A stretch of DNA of 8,043 bases from Pseudomonadota bacterium (lineage in GTDB: Bacteria > Desulfobacterota > Desulfovibrionia > Desulfovibrionales > Desulfovibrionaceae): contig JAEZMB010000083.1 of NCBI GenBank assembly GCA_023435825.1, forward strand, positions 1 to 8,043, in the 5' to 3' direction. Numbering within the stretch: the stretch's first letter is position 1; each line of letters starts with the position of its first letter. Under the pieces are notes generated by a model. It ran no database searches, had not been told where the DNA came from, and saw only the letters and a program-made list of their open reading frames with translations. This document shows, one piece after another, positions 1 through 6,538 of this stretch. The translations under genes were made by a program, and so were the position numbers.

Positions 1-124
<124 letters not shown>

Positions 125-125
125 A

Positions 126-139
126 CGCCGGAGGCACTC
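126..139 (-). repeat. Short intergenic repeat copy 1 (3' flank of flavoprotein gene)
   Basis: CGCCGGAGGCACTC on the plus strand (GAGTGCCTCCGGCG on the minus strand) begins 8 nt after the minus-strand stop codon at 148-150. An identical 14-mer lies at 4443-4456, in the same orientation and again just after a minus-strand stop codon. In the second copy the motif leads into a GC-rich hairpin, whereas here it runs into the poly-C block, so any hairpin has been lost. I take it as a gene-end repeat common in Desulfovibrio-type genomes; that frequency is recalled, not measured. Confidence 0.6.
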
Positions 140-147
140 CTCTCCGC

Positions 148-1053
148 TTATTTGGCGTCCTTCCCGGCGCGTTCCTTCACATGGGCGATGGCGGCGCGGC
201 CGGCCTTGGCCCCTTCGCCCACGGCCACGCTGATTTGCATGAAATGGCCCACGCAGTCGCCGGCGGCGAAGACGCCGGGCACGTTGGTCTTTTGCTCGTG
301 GTCGGCCTCGATGAACGCGCCCCGGGTGGCGACGCCCAGGGTCTTGGCGAAGTCCAGGGCCGAAGCCTGGCCCATGGCCACGAAAAGGCCCTCGGCGGCG
401 ATTTCGGTCCCGTCCTCCAGGGTCGCGCCGGTCATGGCCGGCTGGCCGGACAGGCGCACGATCTTGGCGGGGGAGACAATGATGCCGGCTGCGGCCAGGC
501 TGGCGGCGAACCGCTCGTCCATGGCCGGCTCCTTGCCCTGGGTGTAGATGACGACGTCGGAGGTGAAATTGGTCAGCTCCAGGGCCTGGTTGGCGGCGTA
601 GTTGCCTTCGCCGACCACGACGACCTTGCGGCCCCGGTAGAAAAAGCCGTCGCAGCTGACGCAATAGGACACGCCCTTGCCGTCGTAGTCGCCGATGTTG
701 GCGATGCCGGGGCGCACCCGGTTGACGCCGGCGGCGATGACGATGGCCTCGGCCTCGATTTCCTCCTTGTCGGTGACGCAGTGGAAGCCGCCGGTCTCGG
801 TCATGTGCACGGCCAGCACCCGCTCGCAGGCGATGCGCGCGCCAAAGCGCTGGGCCTGCTTGACGCCGCGGTCGATGAGTTCGCGCCCGGAGATGGTTTC
901 CGGGAATCCGAAATAGTTGTCGATGTCGTAGTCGCCGGCGATTTTGGGTTCGCAGCCGGCGACCAGGGTTTCCATACCGGCCCGGGCCGTGTAAATGGCG
1001 GCGGAAAGGCCGGCCGGGCCGGAGCCGATGACGAGGCATTGGGTCTTTTGCAT
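148..1053 (-). CDS. Thioredoxin reductase-like FAD-dependent oxidoreductase (atypical electron-donor site)
   Basis: A 301-aa cytoplasmic flavoprotein of the low-molecular-weight thioredoxin reductase family, close to the usual length of about 310 aa. Seen: an N-terminal FAD dinucleotide-binding motif GSGPAG (10-15), a redox-active pair CVSC (131-134) followed by DGFF, a second Rossmann motif GEGNYA (148-153), and the C-terminal FAD signature GVFAAGD (260-266). Known members pass electrons from FAD to this CxxC and then to thioredoxin. Odd: the HRRxxFRA stretch that binds the 2'-phosphate of NADPH is replaced near 170-180 by TQGKEPAMDE, and the nucleotide motif is GEGNYA rather than GGGxSA. 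NADH or another donor is therefore possible. The start at 1053 is chosen because AAGGGAGA lies 7 nt upstream and the protein then begins right at the FAD motif; an in-frame TTG 58 codons upstream would add low-complexity sequence across the divergent promoter. No thioredoxin gene is visible nearby. Family is confident; substrate is not. Confidence 0.9.
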   Translation of the reverse strand: MQKTQCLVIGSGPAGLSAAIYTARAGMETLVAGCEPKIAGDYDIDNYFGFPETISGRELIDRGVKQAQRFGARIACERVLAVHMTETGGFHCVTDKEEIEAEAIVIAAGVNRVRPGIANIGDYDGKGVSYCVSCDGFFYRGRKVVVVGEGNYAANQALELTNFTSDVVIYTQGKEPAMDERFAASLAAAGIIVSPAKIVRLSGQPAMTGATLEDGTEIAAEGLFVAMGQASALDFAKTLGVATRGAFIEADHEQKTNVPGVFAAGDCVGHFMQISVAVGEGAKAGRAAIAHVKERAGKDAK

Positions 1054-1144
1054 GTTGTCGTCTCCCTTGCCGCGCCGCGCCACGCCTGAAAAGCCGGCTC
1101 TCGGCCGGGTGGGCGTGGCGGGCTTGGCCCTTGGCCGCGCCGCG

Positions 1145-1190
1145 TTGTCTTGGGCGCAACCCTGGCGTAGAATGCGCACTAGACGTGCGC
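1145..1190 (+). promoter_or_regulatory. Sigma70-type promoter for the hybrid kinase, with inverted repeat at the start site
   Basis: TTGTCT (1145-1150) and TAGAAT (1168-1173) are separated by exactly 17 bp, a 4/6 and 5/6 match to the sigma70 consensus. Initiation would fall near 1180, about 60 nt before the kinase ATG. A perfect inverted repeat GCGCAC-N5-GTGCGC (1174-1190) covers the expected start site, a position where a repressor or autoregulator could bind. The promoter is moderately supported; the operator role is inference. Confidence 0.5.
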
Positions 1191-1238
1191 TTGGCAAGCC
1201 CCGAGGCAAGGAAGCGCAACCCCGCAAAGGAGCCAGGC

Positions 1239-3998
1239 ATGGCTGATACGCCGTCCATTGATTCCGTGATGTCCCTCGAACTGGTCAGCAGCCTCTATGA
1301 GAAAGCGCCGGTGATGCTCCATTCCCTCGACGGCCGCGGGCGGCTGCTGTCGGTCAACGCCATGTGGCGGCAGACCTTGGGCTACGGCCTGGACGCGGTG
1401 GTCGGACGGTCGTTCGGGGACTTCATGACCCCGGCCTCCCGGGCCGATTTCGAGGCCACCATGCCGCTTTTCGTGCGAGAGGGCCGCATTACGGACAAGC
1501 CGTACCAGCTGGTGGCCAGCGATGGGCGCGTCATCGAGGTGTCGCTGTCCGCCGTGGGTGAATACGACGCCATGGGAGGCTTTCGGCGTTCTTTGGCGGC
1601 TCTTGTGGACGTGACCGGTCGGCGGCAGGCCGAGGAAGCCCTGGCCAAAAGCGAGGAGCTTTTCCGGCTGGCCTTTGAGAACGCCAACGAAGGGCTGGCC
1701 ATGGTGGGTCTGGACGGCCAATTTCTGCGGGTCAACGCGGCCCTGTGCCGGTTTTTCGGTTACGAAGCAGAGGCCTTGCTCGGTAAAAGCATCAACGACT
1801 TGGCCGCCGAGGGCCATGAAGCGGTCAGCCCGCGTTTCATTTCCCTGGCCCTGGCCGGGGTGCGCGAGGAGTTTCGTTTCGAGAAGCGTTATCGCCATGC
1901 CTCGGGCGAGGAAGTCTGGGGGCAGGTCTCGGCCAAGCTCGTGCGCGGTAGCGCCGGGGAACCGCTGTATTTCATCTCCCACCTCCTGGACGTGACCGAG
2001 GCGCGCCGCACCGCCGCCCGGCTCACCCTGCACGCCAACACCCTGGAAGCCTTGTTGCGCCTGGGTCGGATGCGCGGAGCCAATCTGGCAGCCCTGGGCG
2101 AGTTCGTGCTCTCCCGGGGCGTGGCCCTGACAGCCAGCATCAGCGGGCTTGCGGCCATGTCCGACCCGGCGACGGGCCGCTTTGCCGTGCTGGCCGCCGG
2201 CAGCGAGGCCCTGGCGGTCTTCGGTCTGCAGGAGGGCGTCCGGGAATTCGACATTGAGCAATCGCCGAGCCTGGCCATGGCTGTCGGCGATCTGCGGCCG
2301 GTGGTGGCGGACACGCCCATCTGCCGGCTGGCCACGGCCTTACGCGGCGACGGCCAGACGCTTATCCTGGCTGTGTTCGGCCGGGCCACGCCGTACGGCG
2401 ACGACGACATCAATCGCCTCACACTCCTTGGCGAAGGCGTGCTGCGCCACGTCAAGGAACGCCGCCGCGAGGAGGACCTGACCACGGCCCGGCGGCAGGC
2501 CGAGGCGGCAAGCCAGGCCAAGAGCGGCTTTCTGGCCAACATGAGCCACGAAATCCGCACGCCCCTGTCCGGCATTATCGGACTCACCCAGATGACCCTG
2601 ACCCAGAACCCCAGGCCGGAGATTCGGGAGAACCTGGAACTGATCCTCGATTCCTCCCGGTCGCTTCTGGGCATCGTCAACGACATCCTGGATTTCTCCA
2701 AGATCGAAGCCGGCAAGATGGAGTTCGTGCCTGTGGACTTCGACCCGCGCGACACCCTGGACCGGACCATGAAATCGTTCCAGTTCTCGGCCCGGCAAAA
2801 GGGGTTGACGCTTGGGGTGCGCATTGATCCCGAGGTGCCGGCCATGGTCCACGGCGATCCCGACCGCATCATGCAGGTGGTGCGCAATCTGGTCGGCAAC
2901 GCGCTGAAGTTCACCGACCAGGGCGAGGTGGAAGTCACATTGTCCCTGGCCCGGCCGGGCGATCCCATGCTGGTTTCATGCAGCGTGCGCGACACCGGCA
3001 TCGGCATTCCCGAGGACCGGCTGCATGAGCTTTTCCAGGTCTTTTCCCAGCTCGAATCCACCCGGGCCAAACGCTACGGCGGCACGGGACTGGGGCTGGC
3101 CATCAGCCGGCGGCTGGTGGAGATGATGGGCGGGTCCATCGACGTGGAGAGCGTGCCGGGCCAGGGCAGCACGTTCACCTTTACCGTGTCCCTGCGCCCG
3201 GCGAGCGAGGCCGCGCCTGAGCCGGAACGGCCGGCCTGCGTCGCCCAGACCGGCGGATTCGCCGGGTTGCGGGTGCTTCTGGCCGAAGACAACCAGGTCA
3301 ACCGCCTTTTCCTCAAGCATTTCCTGACCGAAGCCGGCTGCCAGGTACGTCTGGCCGGGTCTGGCCTGCAAGCCCTGGAGCTTTTATGCCAGGAACCGGC
3401 CGATCTCGTGCTCATGGACATCCAGATGCCGGAGATGGACGGGGCCGAGGCCACCCGGCGCATCCGGGAGGGCGCGGCCGGGGACGCGGCCCGTGGGATG
3501 CCGGTGGTGGCGCTGACCGCCTACAGCATGAAGGGCGACCGGGAGCGGTTCTTGTCGGTGGGCCTGGACGACTACGTGTCCAAGCCCGTGGACGTGGACG
3601 AACTGTTCATGGTCATGCGCCGGGTGCTGGCCCGTCCGGCCGAGCCGGCCAAGGCGGCCGTGTCCGCCGCCGGGGTCATGGACCTCGACTACTACGAACA
3701 GCGGGGCAAGTCGGCCTTTGCCCGGGAAATCTGTCGCATGTTTTTGGAGGAGAGCCCGCAGGTGGTGGTTTCCCTGGAAACGGCCATGCGCGAGGCGAAC
3801 TGGGAAGCGGCCGGCGACGCCGCCCACACCCTGCTCGGCATGGCCGTGCCGCTGCGGGCCAGGGGGCTGACCGAAGGCGCGCGAAAGCTTCAAGAGGCCG
3901 GCCTGTCCGGCGACTCCACTGGCTGCCGCGACGCCTGTCGGCTGGTGGTGGAGGAGCTGGGCCGGGTCCAGACGGCCATAGGCGAGTTGCTCAAGTAA
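1239..3998 (+). CDS. Soluble hybrid sensor histidine kinase, PAS-PAS-GAF-like-HisKA-HATPase-REC-Hpt
   Basis: A 919-aa two-component phosphorelay protein without transmembrane segments or signal peptide, so a cytoplasmic sensor. Order (approximate residues): PAS 15-125, PAS 137-255, GAF-like 265-405, linker coiled coil, HisKA with SHEIRTPLSG (phospho-His437), HATPase with NLVGNALKFTD (Asn554), DTGIGI (Asp585) and GGTGLGLAI (614-622), receiver with acidic pair Glu683/Asp684, phospho-Asp727 in LVLMDIQMPEMDG, Thr760 and Lys782, then an Hpt-like helix bundle with AHTLLGMA (His863). The route His437-Asp727-His863 to an external response regulator follows from the family. The Hpt motif has Leu where Lys is common (AHTLKG), but the His remains. 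The start is the ATG with AAAGGAG 6 nt upstream; an earlier in-frame TTG at 1131 lies before the promoter. The PAS signal (redox, ligand or haem) cannot be told. No response regulator is in the window, so it is an orphan here. It is closed by the terminator 21 nt downstream. Confidence 0.95.
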   Translation: MADTPSIDSVMSLELVSSLYEKAPVMLHSLDGRGRLLSVNAMWRQTLGYGLDAVVGRSFGDFMTPASRADFEATMPLFVREGRITDKPYQLVASDGRVIEVSLSAVGEYDAMGGFRRSLAALVDVTGRRQAEEALAKSEELFRLAFENANEGLAMVGLDGQFLRVNAALCRFFGYEAEALLGKSINDLAAEGHEAVSPRFISLALAGVREEFRFEKRYRHASGEEVWGQVSAKLVRGSAGEPLYFISHLLDVTEARRTAARLTLHANTLEALLRLGRMRGANLAALGEFVLSRGVALTASISGLAAMSDPATGRFAVLAAGSEALAVFGLQEGVREFDIEQSPSLAMAVGDLRPVVADTPICRLATALRGDGQTLILAVFGRATPYGDDDINRLTLLGEGVLRHVKERRREEDLTTARRQAEAASQAKSGFLANMSHEIRTPLSGIIGLTQMTLTQNPRPEIRENLELILDSSRSLLGIVNDILDFSKIEAGKMEFVPVDFDPRDTLDRTMKSFQFSARQKGLTLGVRIDPEVPAMVHGDPDRIMQVVRNLVGNALKFTDQGEVEVTLSLARPGDPMLVSCSVRDTGIGIPEDRLHELFQVFSQLESTRAKRYGGTGLGLAISRRLVEMMGGSIDVESVPGQGSTFTFTVSLRPASEAAPEPERPACVAQTGGFAGLRVLLAEDNQVNRLFLKHFLTEAGCQVRLAGSGLQALELLCQEPADLVLMDIQMPEMDGAEATRRIREGAAGDAARGMPVVALTAYSMKGDRERFLSVGLDDYVSKPVDVDELFMVMRRVLARPAEPAKAAVSAAGVMDLDYYEQRGKSAFAREICRMFLEESPQVVVSLETAMREANWEAAGDAAHTLLGMAVPLRARGLTEGARKLQEAGLSGDSTGCRDACRLVVEELGRVQTAIGELLK

Positions 3999-4019
3999 AC
4001 GCCGCATGGCATGCCACAG

Positions 4020-4055
4020 AAAAGCCCACCCTGGTTTGAGCCAGGGTGGGCTTTT
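4020..4055 (+). terminator. Perfect intrinsic terminator of the kinase gene, possibly bidirectional
   Basis: AAAAGCCCACCCTGG (4020-4034) is exactly complementary to 4041-4055, giving a 15-bp stem with a 6-nt loop TTTGAG. It starts 21 nt after the kinase stop. The arm ends in TTTT on the plus strand and, because the arm begins with AAAA, also presents TTTT to transcripts coming from the right. Confidence 0.92.
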
Positions 4056-4134
4056 GCATAACTTGGAAAAAAGCTTTTAAGCAGGCGACCCAATGCTGAA
4101 GGGGAGGGTGATTGTTGTGGTTGCTTGGAGTTTT

Positions 4135-4233
4135 ATGGATAATTCCATGTTGAGAGTTAAGAAGAGCGACATTAAGATCATTCCGATTGTGCCTGCCTTG
4201 TTTTTTTGTTTTCTTTGGGGCTTCGTGTTGTAA
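4135..4233 (+). CDS. Possible 32-aa membrane peptide
   Basis: ATG at 4135 opens a 32-codon frame ending at TAA 4231-4233. The peptide has a short basic N-terminal half (RVKKSDIK) and a hydrophobic tail IIPIVPALFFCFLWGFVL, the pattern of a single-pass small membrane protein. GGAG lies only 4 nt upstream, which is closer than ideal; an alternative in-frame ATG at 4093 would give 46 aa but has a poor ribosome site. No homologue is recognised. AT-rich DNA naturally encodes hydrophobic residues, so this may be chance. The competing reading of the same DNA is a minus-strand small RNA. Confidence 0.25.
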   Translation: MDNSMLRVKKSDIKIIPIVPALFFCFLWGFVL

Positions 4234-4286
4234 GGCACTGGGTGCACTGTCTCAAGCGGTTGCGCCTGCTTAAAGGCTTTTGTCTG

Positions 4287-4314
4287 ATTATAAAGCAATT
4301 TTTTTGTGAGTAAA
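4287..4314 (-). promoter_or_regulatory. Candidate minus-strand promoter inside the AT-rich islet
   Basis: Read on the minus strand, TTTACT (4309-4314) is followed after 16 bp by a perfect TATAAT (4287-4292). Initiation would fall near 4280. A transcript would run about 220-260 nt leftward and meet the hairpin at 4020-4055, which also has a U-run in that direction. No convincing coding region with a ribosome site lies on it, so a small RNA, possibly overlapping the kinase mRNA 3' end, is the alternative. AT-rich DNA gives chance -10 matches. Confidence 0.3.
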
Positions 4315-4416
4315 TAAAATTTTTATATTTAAAAAAAGTCGGTCATTTATTTGGGACTAAACGTATCCGTAGCCTCACCTCCTGCCTTGATGCAAAATTT
4401 TCCTGTCAGGGAGGGT

Positions 4417-4441
4417 CCGGGAGGGGCTTAGCACCTCCCGG
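4417..4441 (-). terminator. GC-rich hairpin after the WD40 gene
   Basis: CCGGGAGG (4417-4424) pairs perfectly with CCTCCCGG (4434-4441) across a 9-nt loop, about 30 nt after the minus-strand WD40 stop codon. It is fused to the repeat at 4443-4456. No U-run follows directly; the nearest T-run lies about 16 nt beyond, so a classical intrinsic terminator is not proven. It may instead protect the 3' end of the mRNA. Confidence 0.5.
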
Positions 4442-4442
4442 C

Positions 4443-4456
4443 CGCCGGAGGCACTC
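4443..4456 (-). repeat. Short intergenic repeat copy 2 (3' flank of WD40 gene)
   Basis: Identical 14-mer to 126-139, in the same orientation relative to the preceding minus-strand gene. Here it continues as CGGCC into the hairpin at 4417-4441, showing the fuller form of the element. Confidence 0.6.
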
Positions 4457-4469
4457 TTTTCTTTGATTA

Positions 4470-5489
4470 TTACGCCATCTTCATAAAAAACGCCGGTCCG
4501 CCGTCGCTGCCGCCGGCCAGGCGGCGGCCGTCGGGGGACCAGACGAGGCTGGTCACGCGGTGGCTTTCCAGGGCGAACAGCGGCGCGGCCCCCTGGCGCG
4601 CGGCGCTGCCGAGGAACACCACGCCGCCATCGAAGCCGCCGGCCACCAGGGGCAGGGCGGGGTGGGCGGCTACAGCCCCGAGCATGCCGTGCTCGAAGAT
4701 GCCAAATACCGTGGCCTCGCGGGTGGCCGGATCAACGTCCGCGCCCACGGGCCAGCCGACGAAAGCACGTTCGCCGCCGGTCCACAGGGTGCCGCCGTCG
4801 TTGGAAAAGGACAGGCAGCGCACCTTGGCCGGGTAGCCTTCCAGCAGGTAGCCGGCGGACTGGGCCAGATCGTAGACGCGCACGGACTTGTCCTGGGTGG
4901 CCAGGGCCATCTTGTCGTTGTCCGGGGAGAAGACCACGGTGAGGTTGGAGCCGGCTCCTTCCAGACGGTTGCCGGGCGTGCCGGGGCGCGGCGGGGCGTA
5001 GACGGTGACGCCGTCGTAGTGGCTGGCGGCCAGGGTGCGGCCGTCTGGGCTGACGGCCAGGCCGGCCACGGCGCTTGCCAGTTCCGGCAGGGGAGCCGGG
5101 GCGAAGTCGGGGCCCGGGAAGAGCACCACCTGCTTGCCCACGGCCACGGCCAGAACCCGGCCGTCGGGGCTGGCGGCGGCGTGCTCGACCCACTGGCCGG
5201 GGAAGGCGGCCAGTTCGCGGCAGCCGGTTTCCAGGGTGGTCAGGACGGCCCGGCCGTCGTCGCCGCCGGTCAGGAATCCATGGGGCGAGGCGGCCAGGCA
5301 CAGGGCCGCGCCGGTGTGGGGCGTGGCGAATTCGGTCTCGCCTGTTTCGGCCTCGACCAGGGCGAGGCGGCCGTCGCCCAGGGCGTAGGCAATGGTCTCG
5401 CCGTCGGGCGAAAAGCAGCACGCGGCGACGTAGGCGCCGAAGTCGGCCCGCATGAGGCCCTTGAGTTCCGCGTCGGGAGTAAACGTCAT
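4470..5489 (-). CDS. WD40 repeat beta-propeller protein, last gene of the GTPase cluster
   Basis: A 339-aa protein built almost entirely of roughly 40-residue repeats. SPDG-type turns recur at about 27, 68, 107, 147, 188, 229, 276 and 318 (SPDG, SPHG, SPDG, SPDG, SPDN, SNDG, HPAL, SPDG), so about eight repeats and a seven- or eight-bladed propeller. There is no signal peptide, membrane segment or extra enzymatic domain, which suggests a cytoplasmic binding scaffold. The start is the ATG at 5487-5489: AAGGAGG lies 9 nt upstream inside the last codons of the GTPase gene, and only 4 nt separate the GTPase stop from this ATG, so the two are probably translationally coupled. An upstream in-frame extension would overlap the GTPase. 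WD40 genes next to COG0523 GTPases are known in other proteobacteria, where zinc-dependent control has been proposed. The molecular partner is unknown. Confidence 0.92.
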   Translation of the reverse strand: MTFTPDAELKGLMRADFGAYVAACCFSPDGETIAYALGDGRLALVEAETGETEFATPHTGAALCLAASPHGFLTGGDDGRAVLTTLETGCRELAAFPGQWVEHAAASPDGRVLAVAVGKQVVLFPGPDFAPAPLPELASAVAGLAVSPDGRTLAASHYDGVTVYAPPRPGTPGNRLEGAGSNLTVVFSPDNDKMALATQDKSVRVYDLAQSAGYLLEGYPAKVRCLSFSNDGGTLWTGGERAFVGWPVGADVDPATREATVFGIFEHGMLGAVAAHPALPLVAGGFDGGVVFLGSAARQGAAPLFALESHRVTSLVWSPDGRRLAGGSDGGPAFFMKMA

Positions 5490-5493
5490 GGTC

Positions 5494-6501
5494 CTAGGCC
5501 TCCTTGGCCGCGCAACCGGCGAGGCCGTCTTCAAGGGATTTGCGGTCCAGGTCGCGGCCGATGAACACGGCCCGGCTCTGGCGCGTTTCGCCCTCGGCCC
5601 AGGGCGTGCCCCAGGCGGTTTCCAGATACATGTGGACGCCATGGAAGATAAAGCGCTGCTTGGCCCCGGCCACGGCCAGGATGCCCTTGGAGCGGTAGAT
5701 GTCCTGGCCCTTGGAGGCAAGCAGCGTGCGCAGGAACTCGCCGAGCTTGTCCGGGTCCAGGGGGGCGTCCAGGGTGAAGCTCAGGGACTGGATGCCGTGG
5801 TCGTGGACGTGGCCGTGCTGATGGTCCTCTTCGGGCCGATAGGGAGCCAGTCCGCCCGGGGCAGACCCGGCCGCCGGCTGTCCCAGGGGAAGGCGGCTCA
5901 AATCAAAGGCGTTACGGTCCAGGAGCATGTCCATGGGCACTTGGCAGCGCGTGGTCTCCAGGACTTGGGCCGTGTCGTTGATCCGGGCGATGGTCTGGCG
6001 GATGTCGGCCAGCTCGGCCTCGGGCACGAGGTCGGTCTTGTTGAGCAGGATCAGGTCGCCATAGACGACCTGTTCCAGGGCCTGCCTGTTTTCGGCGGCA
6101 TGGCGGCGAAAGTGCAGGGCGTCGACCACGGTGACCACGGAATCGAGGCGGAAGGCGTCGCCGGTGTCCTCGTCCATGGAAAAGGTCTGGATGATGGCGG
6201 CGGGATCGGCCAGGCCGGTGGTCTCGACCACCACGGCATCGTAGGCTCCCCGGCGCTTGGCCAGGCCGGACAGCACGCGGATGAGGTCGCCGCGCACGGA
6301 ACAGCAGATACAGCCGTTGTTCATGAGGTAGATCTCCTCGTCGGAGGAGACCACCAACTCGTTGTCGATGCCGATTTCGCCGAATTCGTTGACGATGACG
6401 GCGAACTTGCGGCCATGGGCCTCGGTGAGGAGGCGATTTAACAGCGTGGTCTTGCCGGCCCCGAGAAAGCCGGTGAGCACGGTGACGGGTACGGATGCCA
6501 T
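5494..6501 (-). CDS. G3E/COG0523 (CobW-like) GTPase, putative metal chaperone
   Basis: A 335-aa cytoplasmic P-loop GTPase. Seen: Walker A GFLGAGKT (11-18), the COG0523 metal-binding signature CICC (64-67) in NNGCICCSVRGDL, ETTGLADP (93-100), the guanine-specificity motif NKTD (154-157), a His-rich segment DHQHGHVHDHG (226-236), then a CobW C-terminal domain (about 237-328). Length and order are typical. Family members bind Zn, Co, Fe or similar and deliver it to a client in a GTP-dependent way; the His-rich linker fits metal binding. Which metal and client cannot be decided, and there are no cobalamin genes here to justify the name CobW. The ATG at 6499-6501 gives the expected N-terminus immediately before the P-loop, and the frame upstream is closed by TGA. 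There is no free Shine-Dalgarno: the only G-rich stretch is in the arm of the adjacent hairpin. The WD40 gene follows 4 nt after the stop. Confidence 0.95.
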   Translation of the reverse strand: MASVPVTVLTGFLGAGKTTLLNRLLTEAHGRKFAVIVNEFGEIGIDNELVVSSDEEIYLMNNGCICCSVRGDLIRVLSGLAKRRGAYDAVVVETTGLADPAAIIQTFSMDEDTGDAFRLDSVVTVVDALHFRRHAAENRQALEQVVYGDLILLNKTDLVPEAELADIRQTIARINDTAQVLETTRCQVPMDMLLDRNAFDLSRLPLGQPAAGSAPGGLAPYRPEEDHQHGHVHDHGIQSLSFTLDAPLDPDKLGEFLRTLLASKGQDIYRSKGILAVAGAKQRFIFHGVHMYLETAWGTPWAEGETRQSRAVFIGRDLDRKSLEDGLAGCAAKEA

Positions 6502-6538
6502 GAAAAACCCCCGGGGTTGGTCTATGGACCCCGGGGGG
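6502..6538 (-). terminator. Terminator-like hairpin abutting the GTPase start codon (possible attenuator)
   Basis: On the minus strand CCCCCGGGGT (6528-6537) pairs perfectly with ACCCCGGGGG (6508-6517) around a 10-nt loop, followed by TTTTT (6503-6507), one C, and the GTPase ATG. It has the full form of an intrinsic terminator. Its 3' arm also holds the only Shine-Dalgarno-like run (GGGGG) for the GTPase. Folding would therefore stop transcription or hide the ribosome site, and either would repress the GTPase and the coupled WD40 gene. It may alternatively simply end the upstream small-gene mRNA with low read-through. Confidence 0.8.

Larger units (their letters stand above)
4060..4390. other. 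AT-rich intergenic islet between convergent genes
   Basis: By hand count 4081-4380 is 41% GC (122/300), falling to about 30-33% between 4261 and 4380, against a clearly GC-rich background elsewhere. It lies between the ends of two convergent genes, so neither neighbour needs a promoter here. It contains A/T tracts (4299-4340), a perfect minus-strand TATAAT, and short reading frames on both strands. It could be a small foreign insertion, a small-RNA locus or an AT-rich protein-binding site. No inverted terminal repeats or transposase remnants are seen. Confidence 0.6.

Noticed and set aside
181..1089. Long plus-strand reading frame of 302 codons opposite the flavoprotein
   Set aside because: Gly/Ala/His-rich translation without motifs. 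It is the antisense shadow of a clear FAD enzyme in GC-rich DNA.
1054..1227. N-terminal extension of the flavoprotein gene to a TTG start
   Set aside because: Low-complexity Arg/Pro/Ala sequence that crosses the kinase promoter. The internal ATG has a good ribosome site and fits the family.
1889..3070. 393-codon minus-strand frame inside the kinase
   Set aside because: Ser/Arg-rich antisense of kinase catalytic domains, no domain signature and no ribosome site.
4077..4298. 73-codon minus-strand frame in the AT-rich islet
   Set aside because: Starts with TTG inside an A-rich tract without a ribosome site. Coding is not supported, though a transcript may exist there.
4276..4305. Terminator-like GCTTT...AAAGC stem followed by a T-run
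   Set aside because: Only 5 bp with an 11-nt loop in AT-rich DNA; too weak to annotate.
4560..5564. 334-codon plus-strand frame opposite the WD40 gene
   Set aside because: Gly/Ala/His/Gln-rich mirror of the WD40 repeats, a known artefact of GC-rich codons.
5490..5720. Upstream extension of the WD40 gene
   Set aside because: It would overlap the GTPase 3' end by over 200 bases and translates to Pro/Arg-rich sequence. The 5489 ATG has AAGGAGG.
5452..6441. 329-codon plus-strand frame opposite the GTPase
   Set aside because: Antisense shadow; the GTPase strand has all G motifs and CxCC.
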